Assembly: GCF_018224885.1 (NCBI RefSeq)
Contig: NZ_JAGTXB010000016.1
Span: 62,001-126,000, forward strand
Length of the DNA stretch: 64,000 nucleotides
Direction of reading: 5' to 3'
Source: Chitinophaga hostae
Lineage (GTDB): Bacteria > Bacteroidota > Bacteroidia > Chitinophagales > Chitinophagaceae
Shown: piece after piece, positions 51,611 through 60,229 of the stretch
Layout: every line of letters begins with the position of its first letter
Position numbering within the stretch: position 1 is the first letter of the stretch
Notes under the pieces: generated by a model
What the model was told of the DNA's origin: nothing
Database searches by the model: none
Seen by the model: the letters and a program-made list of their open reading frames with translations, nothing else
Position numbers and translations under genes: made by a program

Positions 51611-53155
51611 ATGAAAACTTCTAATTTGCTGATGACCGGAGTGATGTGCCTTGCATTGTTCTCCTGTCGAAAAAATGAAAACTCCCAAACAGGTAACATT
51701 TCAGATGAGAAAAATCCTGTAGCTGCAGTTCCCAAATCTGCGATCAATCGTTTTATCCGTGAAAAATTAGCCGACAGCGGATACTTTAAATGGGCTATGG
51801 CCGGTAATGATATTGCCTGGAGCGCCCTGGTGCAGGGAGATAGCATTCTCTCTGTCGGTTATCAGCCGGCGGGTTTCAATGATCTCAGTCATAACATTCA
51901 TGCGATTGATCTTAATAATGCAAACTGGAAGGAAGCAAAACAGCAGGTAATTAACCTGATCCTGGAAAATGAAAAAAAGGACAACCCTGCGTTAACAGAA
52001 AAGGATGTTGTGGTACTGTCGCACACCAAGTTGCCGAGTATTAATGTAAAGGTTAGTCGCATAGCTACCTTAAAATCATTGAGAGGCTCTAAGTTGGTAC
52101 GCTATGCCGAGCCTATTGGTTATGGCGCCTACATGGCGGGCAAGGCCCCTTCCGGCAAGGCCGGCGTGGAATCTACACTGCTGAATTTCGGATGCGGCAG
52201 CAATAGCGCTGAACCAGGCCTGGTAGCAGGTACCGACTACACGAATATTACACCCGGTGCAAAGCAATCCTGGAATTATGCCTATCATAATATCCCCCAA
52301 GCCTGGACAAAGTCTACCGGCAGTGGCGTAAAGGTAATGATCATCGATACCGGTGTTAGTCCTGATCAGCCGAATTTTGGCAGTTTGTTTAACCAGGGAT
52401 CTTCTTCCGGCAGAACTATCCAGAAGCTGGTAACTTACCCGGGCGGTACTCCTGACGATCTTTGTGGACACGGTACCAGCATGGCAGGTGCGTTGGCAGC
52501 CCCAAGAGGCACCAGTGGCAGCGCAGCAGGCATTGCCTATAACAGCAACCTGGTAACAGTGCATGCTGCTGAAAACGTGGTAATCCTTTCACAGGAGTCT
52601 GTAACCGGTGTAACAAATGCTTATATACTTGGCGGAGATGATCCGAATGTAAAGATTATCAGTATGAGCCTGGGTACCATTATTGACGTCAGTGTAATCA
52701 TAGATGCTATCCGTTATGCCTATAACAAACAGAAACTGATCTTTTGTGCTGCCGGTACTTCCAATAGCTTTTTCGGAAGTTTTATAGGCGTTATTTTCCC
52801 GGCAAATCAACCGGAAGTATATGCCATCACCGGTATGAAAGATAACCTCACAGAACGCTGCGGCAGCTGCCATGTGGGAAGCAAGGTAGCGTTTACGGTA
52901 GTAATGGAAAAGGCTTCCAATGGCCGCCTGGCGCTTTCCACTGCTATGACGGGCAATGACCCTTCTACTGTTGGCGGCTCCTCCGTAGCCACCGCCAGCT
53001 GTGCAGGTATCGCTGCTTTGGTATGGAGCAAATATCCTTCTTATCCTAAAGACAGTATCGTGGCCCGTATGATAAGAGCTGCCAGTCTGAGCCAGAATAA
53101 GAGTAACCAGTTTGGTTGGGGTAACGTTGACGCCAACGCAGCGGTAGGGCAATAA
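51611..53155 (+). CDS. Subtilisin-family (S8) serine protease, predicted lipoprotein
   Basis: A 514-residue protein with a lipoprotein signal (hydrophobic run ending LALFSC, Cys near residue 19), so it is predicted to be membrane-anchored outside the cytoplasm. About 200 residues of prodomain-like sequence precede the catalytic domain. The triad is Asp246 (VMIIDTGVS), His287 (CGHGTSMAG) and Ser458 (GGSSVATASC). The position of the usual oxyanion-hole Asn (AAGN) reads AAGTSN, so that residue is shifted or replaced. The gene stands alone, convergent with the M43 protease gene, with a long palindromic hairpin directly after its stop. Its substrate is unknown. Confidence 0.92.
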   Translation: MKTSNLLMTGVMCLALFSCRKNENSQTGNISDEKNPVAAVPKSAINRFIREKLADSGYFKWAMAGNDIAWSALVQGDSILSVGYQPAGFNDLSHNIHAIDLNNANWKEAKQQVINLILENEKKDNPALTEKDVVVLSHTKLPSINVKVSRIATLKSLRGSKLVRYAEPIGYGAYMAGKAPSGKAGVESTLLNFGCGSNSAEPGLVAGTDYTNITPGAKQSWNYAYHNIPQAWTKSTGSGVKVMIIDTGVSPDQPNFGSLFNQGSSSGRTIQKLVTYPGGTPDDLCGHGTSMAGALAAPRGTSGSAAGIAYNSNLVTVHAAENVVILSQESVTGVTNAYILGGDDPNVKIISMSLGTIIDVSVIIDAIRYAYNKQKLIFCAAGTSNSFFGSFIGVIFPANQPEVYAITGMKDNLTERCGSCHVGSKVAFTVVMEKASNGRLALSTAMTGNDPSTVGGSSVATASCAGIAALVWSKYPSYPKDSIVARMIRAASLSQNKSNQFGWGNVDANAAVGQ

Positions 53156-53259
53156 AGCTTTTAGCTATTAGATGTTAGCTTTTAGTAAAAATGCAGCGAA
53201 GACTAATATAACGCTTCGCTGCATTTTTACTAAAAGCTAACAGCTAATGGCTAAAAGCT
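53156..53259. terminator. Long palindromic repeat acting as bidirectional terminator
   Basis: Two 46-base arms (53156-53201 and 53214-53259) are reverse complements with only two mismatches, around a 12-base loop. The hairpin begins at the base after the S8 protease stop codon and lies between convergent genes. The arms contain tandem TTAGCTTTTAG/TTAGCTATTAG-type units, a motif I know as a dispersed intergenic repeat in Bacteroidota. The inner part, with A- and T-runs, would terminate transcription from both sides. Confidence 0.8.
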
Positions 53260-53296
53260 ATTTTCGATACCGCCTCTTTGTATTCAAAGCAGCTAT

Positions 53297-56200
53297 TTAC
53301 TTCACTACTTTCGCCGTACGGTGTTCTTTTCCGTAAGAGATATCAATGATATACATGCCCGCTGGTAGGGCCGACAAATTATTCAGCAACAGCGTATTGG
53401 TCCCCTTCACAATTTGCATTTCCTGTTCCTTCTGTATGTTGCCACGGAGATCATACAGCCGGACCAATGCCATGGTGCTTACCGCCGACTTAAAGCTAAC
53501 ATTGATGCAGTCTGAGAAAGGACTCGTAGCATTCAGCTTGTATACCGGAGCGGGCGTCTTTTGCATCAACCCCATTCCGTTAGTTACCTTTATCGTATAG
53601 TCTTCTACTTCTCCCTGGTAATTATCGATGCCGCAAGGCCGTACATTACTGCCGTATCCCATTCTTACACGGAGAAGCGTAGCACCGGTTTTTGCATTGA
53701 CCGGCACCGCGATTGTTTGTGTAAACGGACCAGTACCGCGTCTTACATATATTTTCTCTGTCGCGTCATCCAGCTGTTTGTCGCCGTTCCAGTCTACCCA
53801 GGCAGCCACCGAGATGTCGGGCCAGTATTCCACCGCCAGGTTAACCTGCAGCTGATAGGAACCGCCTGCAACCACTGTGGCTGATTGTGCGGTGAAGTTT
53901 TTGTAACCATCCCATTGGGAACTATTATCCAGGTTTGCAAAGCGTACCCGTGTAATGGTATTATAATTCAATGCTGTACTGGCAGGGCAATAGTCCTGTA
54001 CATTTACGCTGGTATCAGCTGAAGGCAATGCAGTTTGTCCGGCCCTGATGCTGCCACCGGGCAATGTATTATAGGCGTAATCCATCAGGGTATATCCGCT
54101 GCCATCTGCGGCTACTTTAAATCTGAACCAGCCATAGAATTTTTCTCCGCCGGTAGTAAAAGAGAAACCTGCATAACCTGTTCTTCCCAGCCATGCGGTA
54201 TAAGCAAGGACATTCAGATTATGTTCATCCGGATAAGCACCTCCGGCCACGAAGTTGGAGGTATCGCTGATATTCGTATTAAGTGGCAGTAACGAAATAT
54301 TTTTGGTAGCGCCCTGGCAAACCATTGGCTGCTGGTATGTTTCCAGTCTCAGTTTACCACCGTCCGACCACAATCCATAAGCCGCATCGGTAATACTATC
54401 TACCCGGAAATAATACCAGTTGTTAACGGCATTGATCGTAAACACCGTATCATTTACATCCACGTATTTAATCTTATACGGATCACGGAAGCTAATGGCC
54501 AACTGTTTCTGACTGCTGTCTGCTGACTGTTGATTAGTAAAGGCAGCAGGCAGGATATTAACCGTAACAGCGGCACTGTTGGCAGCAGCATTACTGCCAG
54601 CGTTACCGGTGAAGCGGAGCCGCGCCGTGGTGTTGTTCAATGCAGTCAGTTCCACATTCAATCCGGCAGGAAGACTACTAACGGTATACTGTACATTGCG
54701 GGTAAAGTTGCCCGAGCTGATAGCGAAGGTGTTTCCAAGAATGCTCACCTCTGCCGTATCGCTAATGGCGCCGGTATTAGCCAGTGTTTCCCGGAACTGT
54801 ATCCGTGACCACGACAATGTTGGTGTTCCCGCGTCTCCTGCCCTGATACTGCCGTTGGGGGCCTGGTTCCAGGCATAATCCTTTATAATGTAACTGCTGC
54901 CATCGGCGGCTACGGTAATACGAATCCAGCCATAACGGAGTTTACCTGCCAGCGTAAACCGAACACCGATGTAACCCGTTCTGCCCGCCCATTTCGTATA
55001 TGCGTTGCTGTAAATATCATGTTCATCCGGGTAAGCGCCACCGGCCATCCAGGAAGAAGTATCTGCGATGAGGGTATTCACAGCCAATGGTGAAATATTC
55101 CGGGTGCCATTTTCACAAACCGCTGCTTTCTGGTAGGTTTCCAGGCGTAGTTTGCCATTGTCGAGCCATCCGCCGAATTGTGCGTCTCCGGTATTAAAAC
55201 TGATAAAAGTCCATGTATTGGAAGGATTGATCACGATATCCGGGATGTCGTTGTAAATGATTTTATAAGGATCCAGGAAACGAATGCCCAGGCTGATATA
55301 CGGGCGGAACAAGCTTGCAACGCCCCCTTGTATGGCGGCATCCAGGAAAGTAATGCGGAGACTATCGGTATTGTTGACACTATTGTTTTGAGTAGCATTA
55401 CCGGTAAAAGACAATACTGCGGTAGTATTGTTAAGCACGCGGATACTGGCCGAAAGCCCCGCGGGTAACCGCTGCATGGTAAAGTGAGTGCCCATAGTAA
55501 GATTGCCGCTATTAAGCGTAAATGTTGCGCCGCCCAGCAATTTCAGCGTATCTGCCATTGTCACCGCGCCATTATTCACATCGCTTTCATTGAACACAGT
55601 AAAGCCTGGTACGATCCTGTGGGTGGAGTCCGACAACAAGGTAGCTGCCAGGTTAGCGGCAGACCAAATATTGTTGCGGTGTGCAACGGGGCTGGTGAGC
55701 GCCGCCAGCGCCCTGTCGCTCTGGCCGAGCGTGAACATTTTAGTACAGGAAGAATAGTCCATGTAATTTTCCACATTCGCCACCGCACCACAGGAGTTAG
55801 CATTCAGATTACAGCCGCCGTAGTTAGACAAGGTAGGCGGTGTATCATCTACTTCATCGCCGGGTGCATTGCAACCATTTTCAAAAGTATGCTGCAGGTT
55901 CAGGTAATGGCCTACCTCATGGGTCAGCACACGTTTCATATTGGGGTAACTGTTCTCTGAACTGCCTACGCCGGGCAAACCAAGATAACGCCAGTTATAT
56001 ACTACGCCATCGAGGTGGTTGGCTGATACCCAGTCGTCCGGAAGGTAGGTCCAGCCCGAGTTATTGTATACGCCTTTTTGTTCTACTTCACTTACGATCC
56101 AGATGTTCAGGTATTTTTCAGAAGGCCAGTAAGAAATACTTTTCACTGCCGCACCGGTACCATCCGGAGAGCGGCCATCCAGGTCGTTATAGTGATATGT

Positions 56201-56671
56201 AACGCCCGTAGTGGCATTCCCCTGTGGGTCAATATCTGCGAGGCGAAAAGTAATATGCAGATTGGCGGCGAGACCGATGAAGCGCGGGTCAACCTGGTTA
56301 TGATCCGCATTCGCCAGGTTATAGTCCTGGTTAAGGATATCAATGGCAGAACGAATCTGCTCCATTGTTACCTTATAGGGATTGACGGGGTCATTGATAT
56401 GAAAAACCACCGGTATGGTGTATTGCACGGGTTGCAACGGCGCCATTTGCCTTTGCATACGCAATGCGGATATCATCTTCCTGATCTTTACTTCCTGATT
56501 TCGGGCCGCCTGCAGGGATGCAGGATGTTTCTTATACAATTCCTGCATAGCACGGGAAGAAGAACAGTGATCCGGCAACGGCGCCGGTTCATTTTTTTGC
56601 TGCGCCGAAACACCCAGGCTCATTGCCGCGCATAGCAAGGCCCCTATTATCTTTCGAGATAAATGTAACAT
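53297..56671 (-). CDS. Secreted M43 (cytophagalysin-type) metalloprotease with GEVED and T9SS sorting domains
   Basis: A 1124-residue protein. A signal peptide ends near GVSAQ (residue 24). The M43 domain carries the zinc motif HEVGHYLNLQH near residue 250 and a Met-turn NYMDYS. Two homologous segments follow (about residues 464-608 and 727-876), each starting DPYKI, containing KLRLETYQ and AGGAYPDEH, and ending GSIRAG. Next is a GEVED domain (WVDWNGDKQLDD, GEVEDYTI), then a C-terminal type A Por sorting domain (LYDLRGN, LPAGMYIIDISYG). Family knowledge: such proteins leave by the type IX system and are released or surface-attached. It should degrade extracellular protein. It is convergent with the S8 protease gene. 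Confidence 0.93.
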   Translation of the reverse strand: MLHLSRKIIGALLCAAMSLGVSAQQKNEPAPLPDHCSSSRAMQELYKKHPASLQAARNQEVKIRKMISALRMQRQMAPLQPVQYTIPVVFHINDPVNPYKVTMEQIRSAIDILNQDYNLANADHNQVDPRFIGLAANLHITFRLADIDPQGNATTGVTYHYNDLDGRSPDGTGAAVKSISYWPSEKYLNIWIVSEVEQKGVYNNSGWTYLPDDWVSANHLDGVVYNWRYLGLPGVGSSENSYPNMKRVLTHEVGHYLNLQHTFENGCNAPGDEVDDTPPTLSNYGGCNLNANSCGAVANVENYMDYSSCTKMFTLGQSDRALAALTSPVAHRNNIWSAANLAATLLSDSTHRIVPGFTVFNESDVNNGAVTMADTLKLLGGATFTLNSGNLTMGTHFTMQRLPAGLSASIRVLNNTTAVLSFTGNATQNNSVNNTDSLRITFLDAAIQGGVASLFRPYISLGIRFLDPYKIIYNDIPDIVINPSNTWTFISFNTGDAQFGGWLDNGKLRLETYQKAAVCENGTRNISPLAVNTLIADTSSWMAGGAYPDEHDIYSNAYTKWAGRTGYIGVRFTLAGKLRYGWIRITVAADGSSYIIKDYAWNQAPNGSIRAGDAGTPTLSWSRIQFRETLANTGAISDTAEVSILGNTFAISSGNFTRNVQYTVSSLPAGLNVELTALNNTTARLRFTGNAGSNAAANSAAVTVNILPAAFTNQQSADSSQKQLAISFRDPYKIKYVDVNDTVFTINAVNNWYYFRVDSITDAAYGLWSDGGKLRLETYQQPMVCQGATKNISLLPLNTNISDTSNFVAGGAYPDEHNLNVLAYTAWLGRTGYAGFSFTTGGEKFYGWFRFKVAADGSGYTLMDYAYNTLPGGSIRAGQTALPSADTSVNVQDYCPASTALNYNTITRVRFANLDNSSQWDGYKNFTAQSATVVAGGSYQLQVNLAVEYWPDISVAAWVDWNGDKQLDDATEKIYVRRGTGPFTQTIAVPVNAKTGATLLRVRMGYGSNVRPCGIDNYQGEVEDYTIKVTNGMGLMQKTPAPVYKLNATSPFSDCINVSFKSAVSTMALVRLYDLRGNIQKEQEMQIVKGTNTLLLNNLSALPAGMYIIDISYGKEHRTAKVVK
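54044..55282 (-). repeat. Two diverged copies of a ~145-residue segment inside the M43 protease
   Basis: Copy 1 (about 54848-55282) and copy 2 (about 54044-54493) share the order DPYKI, KLRLETYQ, NISPL/NISLL, AGGAYPDEH, GRTGY, YGW and GSIRAG at similar spacing, with a Calx-beta/immunoglobulin-like spacer between them. The copies are clearly homologous but diverged, so this is an old domain duplication rather than a recent DNA repeat. Confidence 0.75.
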
Positions 56672-57155
56672 ACAAGGATTTTAGGAATGAAAATGAGTAT
56701 AACAGCAGGTAGCAGTACGCTACCGGCTAAGAGATCAATTAACAGGCAGTAAAGCCCGGGATGGCATTAATGGTAAAATGGTCTAGTACATAAAATGTAG
56801 TTTATGAGTGAGGAGATAAGGAACCGGAAATATTGTTTTGGTACAAAATTCAGGATAGTTGATTCAATGTGATTTTGGTTGAATTACAAGAGTCCACAAA
56901 TGGTCTTCATAAACGGGATACCGGGCGCTGCTTCGATTTTGATTTTGTTGTATTACGAATTTAATGTAACCCCTGCTGACTATCTATGCTGAAATTGACA
57001 GCTTCTTTGCCGATATTAACCTTTCTCAAAAACAGCTTGCTACAACCGGGTTAAAATAAGTGCAGTTATAGTTAATTCCTGCAAACAGTAGTCAGGCAAA
57101 GAATAGCATATTTGACAAAGTGCTCTTTACATCACGCACTGGAAAACATTTTACT
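56672..57155. other. Divergent intergenic region
   Basis: About 480 nt between the starts of the M43 protease (minus) and the peptide transporter (plus), so it carries both promoters. A near match to the -7 box (CATATTTG, 57108-57115) lies about 40 nt before the transporter ATG. I saw nothing else definite. Confidence 0.4.
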
Positions 57156-58874
57156 ATGCCTGTAAATTCCCGGCAAGCGCCGCATCCTAAAGGACTCTAT
57201 ATCCTGTTTGCAACAGAAATGTGGGAGCGGTTTAATTACTATGGTATGCGTGCCGTACTAATCCTTTACATGACCAAAGCTTTGTTATTCAGCAAAGTGT
57301 TTGCAGCTAATCTGTATGGCAGCTATACAGGTTTGATTTACCTTACTCCCTTACTGGGCGGCTATATCGCCGACCGCTACTGGGGCAACAGGCGCGCTAT
57401 TATTGCAGGCGGCATCGTAATGGTGGTGGGAGAAGCTATTCTTTTTTGCAGCAGCTCCTGTTATCACAGCGCACCGCAGGTATCGCTGTTATTGTTTTTC
57501 TCCGGTCTGGGTTGTATGATTGCCGGGAATGGCTTCTTTAAACCAAACATATCTTCGTTGGTAGGGCAACTATATCCGGAAGACGATAAACGAAAAGATA
57601 CGGCCTATACCATCTTCTACATGGGTATTAATACCGGTGGTGCGCTGGGGCCTTTAATTTGCGGATTAGCCGGCGACACCGGCGATCCTGCTGATTTCAG
57701 GTGGGCCTTTCTTGCCGGTGGGGTGAGTATGATTATCAGTGTAATTGTGCAAAGCATCTTTCATCACCGGTATGTAACAGATCCGGCGGGAAATGTACTG
57801 GGCCTCACACCGCAACAGGCGCCGGTAAATCTTTTGAAGCCCCTGGTGATGATCAGCGGACTCGCGCTCACGTCCTTGTTGATGATTGGTTTACTATACC
57901 TGGATGTGGAGGTTGTGAATTACTTATCGTACCTGTTGCTGGCAGCGGTATTGTTGATAGCGGTAATTATTTTCAGAGATCCGTCACTTACCCGGATGGA
58001 GAAACAGCGGGTCAAAGTAATTTTTATCATTTCTTTTTTTGTGATTTTCTTCTGGGCTGCTTTTGAGCAGGCAGGCGCATCGCTGACTTTTTTTGCAGAT
58101 GAACAAACCAACAGGCATCTGAACTGGAGAATACCGCGGTGGTCTGTACAGTTGGTATCGGTATTGCTGCTCTATGTATTGTTCCGGTGTTTCCACCGCG
58201 CCGGGAAACGGTTAGGTTCCGCGCAGGATCGGTTACTACAACACACAGTATATGGCCTGTTACTGCTATTCCTGTTGGGTATTACCGGGGTTAATGCATA
58301 TTTTCTTTCCATGCATAAAAATTTCATTTTATTGGATGAAATACCTGCCAGCCTGTTTCTTTCATTAGGCTCGATCTGCATCGTTATTTTTGCGCCATTC
58401 TTTGCGTGGTTATGGCCACAACTGGGAAAGTATGAGCCGCCTGCTCCTGTTAAAATTGCACTGGGATTATTGCTGCTGTCGCTGGGTTATTTATGGATCA
58501 CCTTTGGCGTACGATCTGCCGGAACAGGTATCAAGGTAAGCATCATCTGGATTACCGGGATGTATGCGCTGCATTCTTTCGGAGAACTCTGTTTATCGCC
58601 GATAGGACTTTCGCTGGTGAATAAGCTATCGCCGCTTAAATTTTCATCGCTGCTGATGGCGGTATGGTTTCTGGCTACAGCAGCGGCTAATAAGCTGGCG
58701 GGTGTATTGAGTACTTTATATCCTGAAAAAGGCCGGATCATTAGTTTAGCAGGATATGCTATTCATACTCCTTATGATTTCTTTTTGTTGTTTGTTGTGA
58801 TGGTTGCGGCGGCCGCCGTGATTTTATTATTGTTTTCAAGATGGTTGTCGGGGCTCATGCCGGTCCGGAAATAA
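57156..58874 (+). CDS. POT/PTR-family proton-dependent oligopeptide transporter
   Basis: A 572-residue inner-membrane protein with about 12-14 hydrophobic segments. The N-terminus has the POT signature EMWERFNYYGMRA (the ExxERFxYYG motif needed for proton coupling), followed by the G-Y-x-A-D-R loop (GGYIADRYWG) and GFFKPNISSLVGQLY, both characteristic of the family. It imports di- and tripeptides with protons. An ATG at 57156 gives the normal family N-terminus; a GTG 12 codons earlier is possible but adds residues without similarity. The gene converges on an exopeptidase operon, which fits peptide uptake and use. Confidence 0.95.
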   Translation: MPVNSRQAPHPKGLYILFATEMWERFNYYGMRAVLILYMTKALLFSKVFAANLYGSYTGLIYLTPLLGGYIADRYWGNRRAIIAGGIVMVVGEAILFCSSSCYHSAPQVSLLLFFSGLGCMIAGNGFFKPNISSLVGQLYPEDDKRKDTAYTIFYMGINTGGALGPLICGLAGDTGDPADFRWAFLAGGVSMIISVIVQSIFHHRYVTDPAGNVLGLTPQQAPVNLLKPLVMISGLALTSLLMIGLLYLDVEVVNYLSYLLLAAVLLIAVIIFRDPSLTRMEKQRVKVIFIISFFVIFFWAAFEQAGASLTFFADEQTNRHLNWRIPRWSVQLVSVLLLYVLFRCFHRAGKRLGSAQDRLLQHTVYGLLLLFLLGITGVNAYFLSMHKNFILLDEIPASLFLSLGSICIVIFAPFFAWLWPQLGKYEPPAPVKIALGLLLLSLGYLWITFGVRSAGTGIKVSIIWITGMYALHSFGELCLSPIGLSLVNKLSPLKFSSLLMAVWFLATAAANKLAGVLSTLYPEKGRIISLAGYAIHTPYDFFLLFVVMVAAAAVILLLFSRWLSGLMPVRK

Positions 58875-58877
58875 AAA

Positions 58878-58912
58878 GAGGCCTCCTATACGCGGTGCTG
58901 TATGGAGGCCTC
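58878..58912. terminator. Bidirectional terminator
   Basis: Perfect 9-bp arms GAGGCCTCC/GGAGGCCTC, extended by ATAC/GTAT after a one-base bulge, with a GC-rich loop. It sits 3 nt after the transporter stop and 5 nt before the stop of the convergent lipoprotein gene, with an A-run on the left side that serves as the T-run for the minus strand. Confidence 0.85.
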
Positions 58913-58917
58913 CCCTG

Positions 58918-60216
58918 TTATTTTGCTTTGATCAGATCGGCGGGTGTAATTTCGTTGCTTAACAAATAGCCAAAGGTATCCCAGCGTTTATCCGGATGCC
59001 CTGCGGTATTTACATCAATGTATTGTTTGATCAGGTCCTGTCCATAGTTATAATTGATCACATAACTGCGGTTTTTCTTAATGAACAATAATCCTTTGGC
59101 GGCAGACTCGCGGTTGAGCAGCGTATAGTTCAGCAGCCATTGTGTGGCAACGGAATCGGACATGGCGCCACTCAGCAGGCCCCTGGCTACTTCGTTACGT
59201 GCGTAGTTAAGCTTTCCTTTTATGGCCAGTGCTTTAAAATAGGTATCTGTTCCGGTGGTATCCAGTCCTGCCAGTGGCAATAGTACATTCTTAGTGTACA
59301 CTGCTTTTTCTTCCCCGGGAAAAGCCATTTCAATGCCGTAATTGGCGCTACCTTCTGCAATCAATGATTGGGGACTGAACAATGGGTACAAGCATATTTC
59401 CACCCATCCCTTGTCGCGATAAAGGTTTTTCTCCAGCAGCATATTATAAACATGGTGACCCGGATACCCTTCATGACAGGCCAGGTCTATTGCTTTTTCG
59501 ATAAAGATCTGCAGATCTGCGCTCACCTGGATCAGGCTGTTGTAATGCCCCTTATACCAGTTATAACCCATCCATGATTTACCACTTACATATTCCAGGG
59601 TGAAGTGTTCTGTTTCCGGCAAAGCATAATGTTCCAGGGTGCGCTTACGCGCTTCCGCAATGGCGGTTTTAAAAACAGTATCCAGTTTATCATGGGGAAT
59701 AATAAAGCGGTTGGCAAATTGCTGGTAACGCTCTACTACCGGCCCTTTCCCTGGCAACAGGCTATCCAGTTCAGCTATCAGCGACTGGTAATACTTTTCC
59801 GGGTAGGCCGGCGCCACGGCGCCAAACAAATCTTTTGATTCTGCATCGAAAGACTCATACTCCCCGGAAAATATTTTTATGCGTCGGCCAAAAGCGGCGA
59901 GTTGCTGGGTGATCCAGTTTGTCCTGGTGCGGACCGTATCATTCTTTGTTTCCGCTGCAATTTGTTGCAGCGATTTCTTCAACGCAGCTACTTCCGTCAG
60001 AAAGCTGTCTTTGGGAAAGGTGGACTGCTTAGAAACGGGTTTTAATGAATCCGGGCCATAATAGGCATCTACAAAGTCTGTATCATATTGCCCAATGGCT
60101 AGTCCGAGGCGTACATATTTTTCGGCCAGGTCATTCAACGAGGCACTTTCCTCTTTCCGGGCAGTACAGGACAGTATCAATAAAACAGGCAGTAGTAACA
60201 ATAGTTGTTTTTTCAT
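58918..60216 (-). CDS. DUF885-type lipoprotein, putative metallopeptidase
   Basis: A 432-residue protein with a lipoprotein signal (LLILSC, Cys17). The core motif HEGYPGHH near residue 245, followed by AEGSANYGIEMAF, is the DUF885 hallmark and resembles a gluzincin zinc site (His-Glu, then His, then a downstream Glu). The biochemical role of these proteins is not settled; a peptidase in the envelope is the usual suggestion. The gene begins 13 nt after the stop of an Xaa-Pro aminopeptidase gene, so the two are an operon, and a peptide transporter gene converges on them. This supports a role in peptide breakdown. Confidence 0.85.
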   Translation of the reverse strand: MKKQLLLLLPVLLILSCTARKEESASLNDLAEKYVRLGLAIGQYDTDFVDAYYGPDSLKPVSKQSTFPKDSFLTEVAALKKSLQQIAAETKNDTVRTRTNWITQQLAAFGRRIKIFSGEYESFDAESKDLFGAVAPAYPEKYYQSLIAELDSLLPGKGPVVERYQQFANRFIIPHDKLDTVFKTAIAEARKRTLEHYALPETEHFTLEYVSGKSWMGYNWYKGHYNSLIQVSADLQIFIEKAIDLACHEGYPGHHVYNMLLEKNLYRDKGWVEICLYPLFSPQSLIAEGSANYGIEMAFPGEEKAVYTKNVLLPLAGLDTTGTDTYFKALAIKGKLNYARNEVARGLLSGAMSDSVATQWLLNYTLLNRESAAKGLLFIKKNRSYVINYNYGQDLIKQYIDVNTAGHPDKRWDTFGYLLSNEITPADLIKAK

Positions 60217-60229
60217 GTAACGGGCAATT

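Noticed and set aside
57120..57155. GTG start for the peptide transporter
   Set aside because: It adds 12 residues outside the family's usual N-terminus; the ATG at 57156 fits better.
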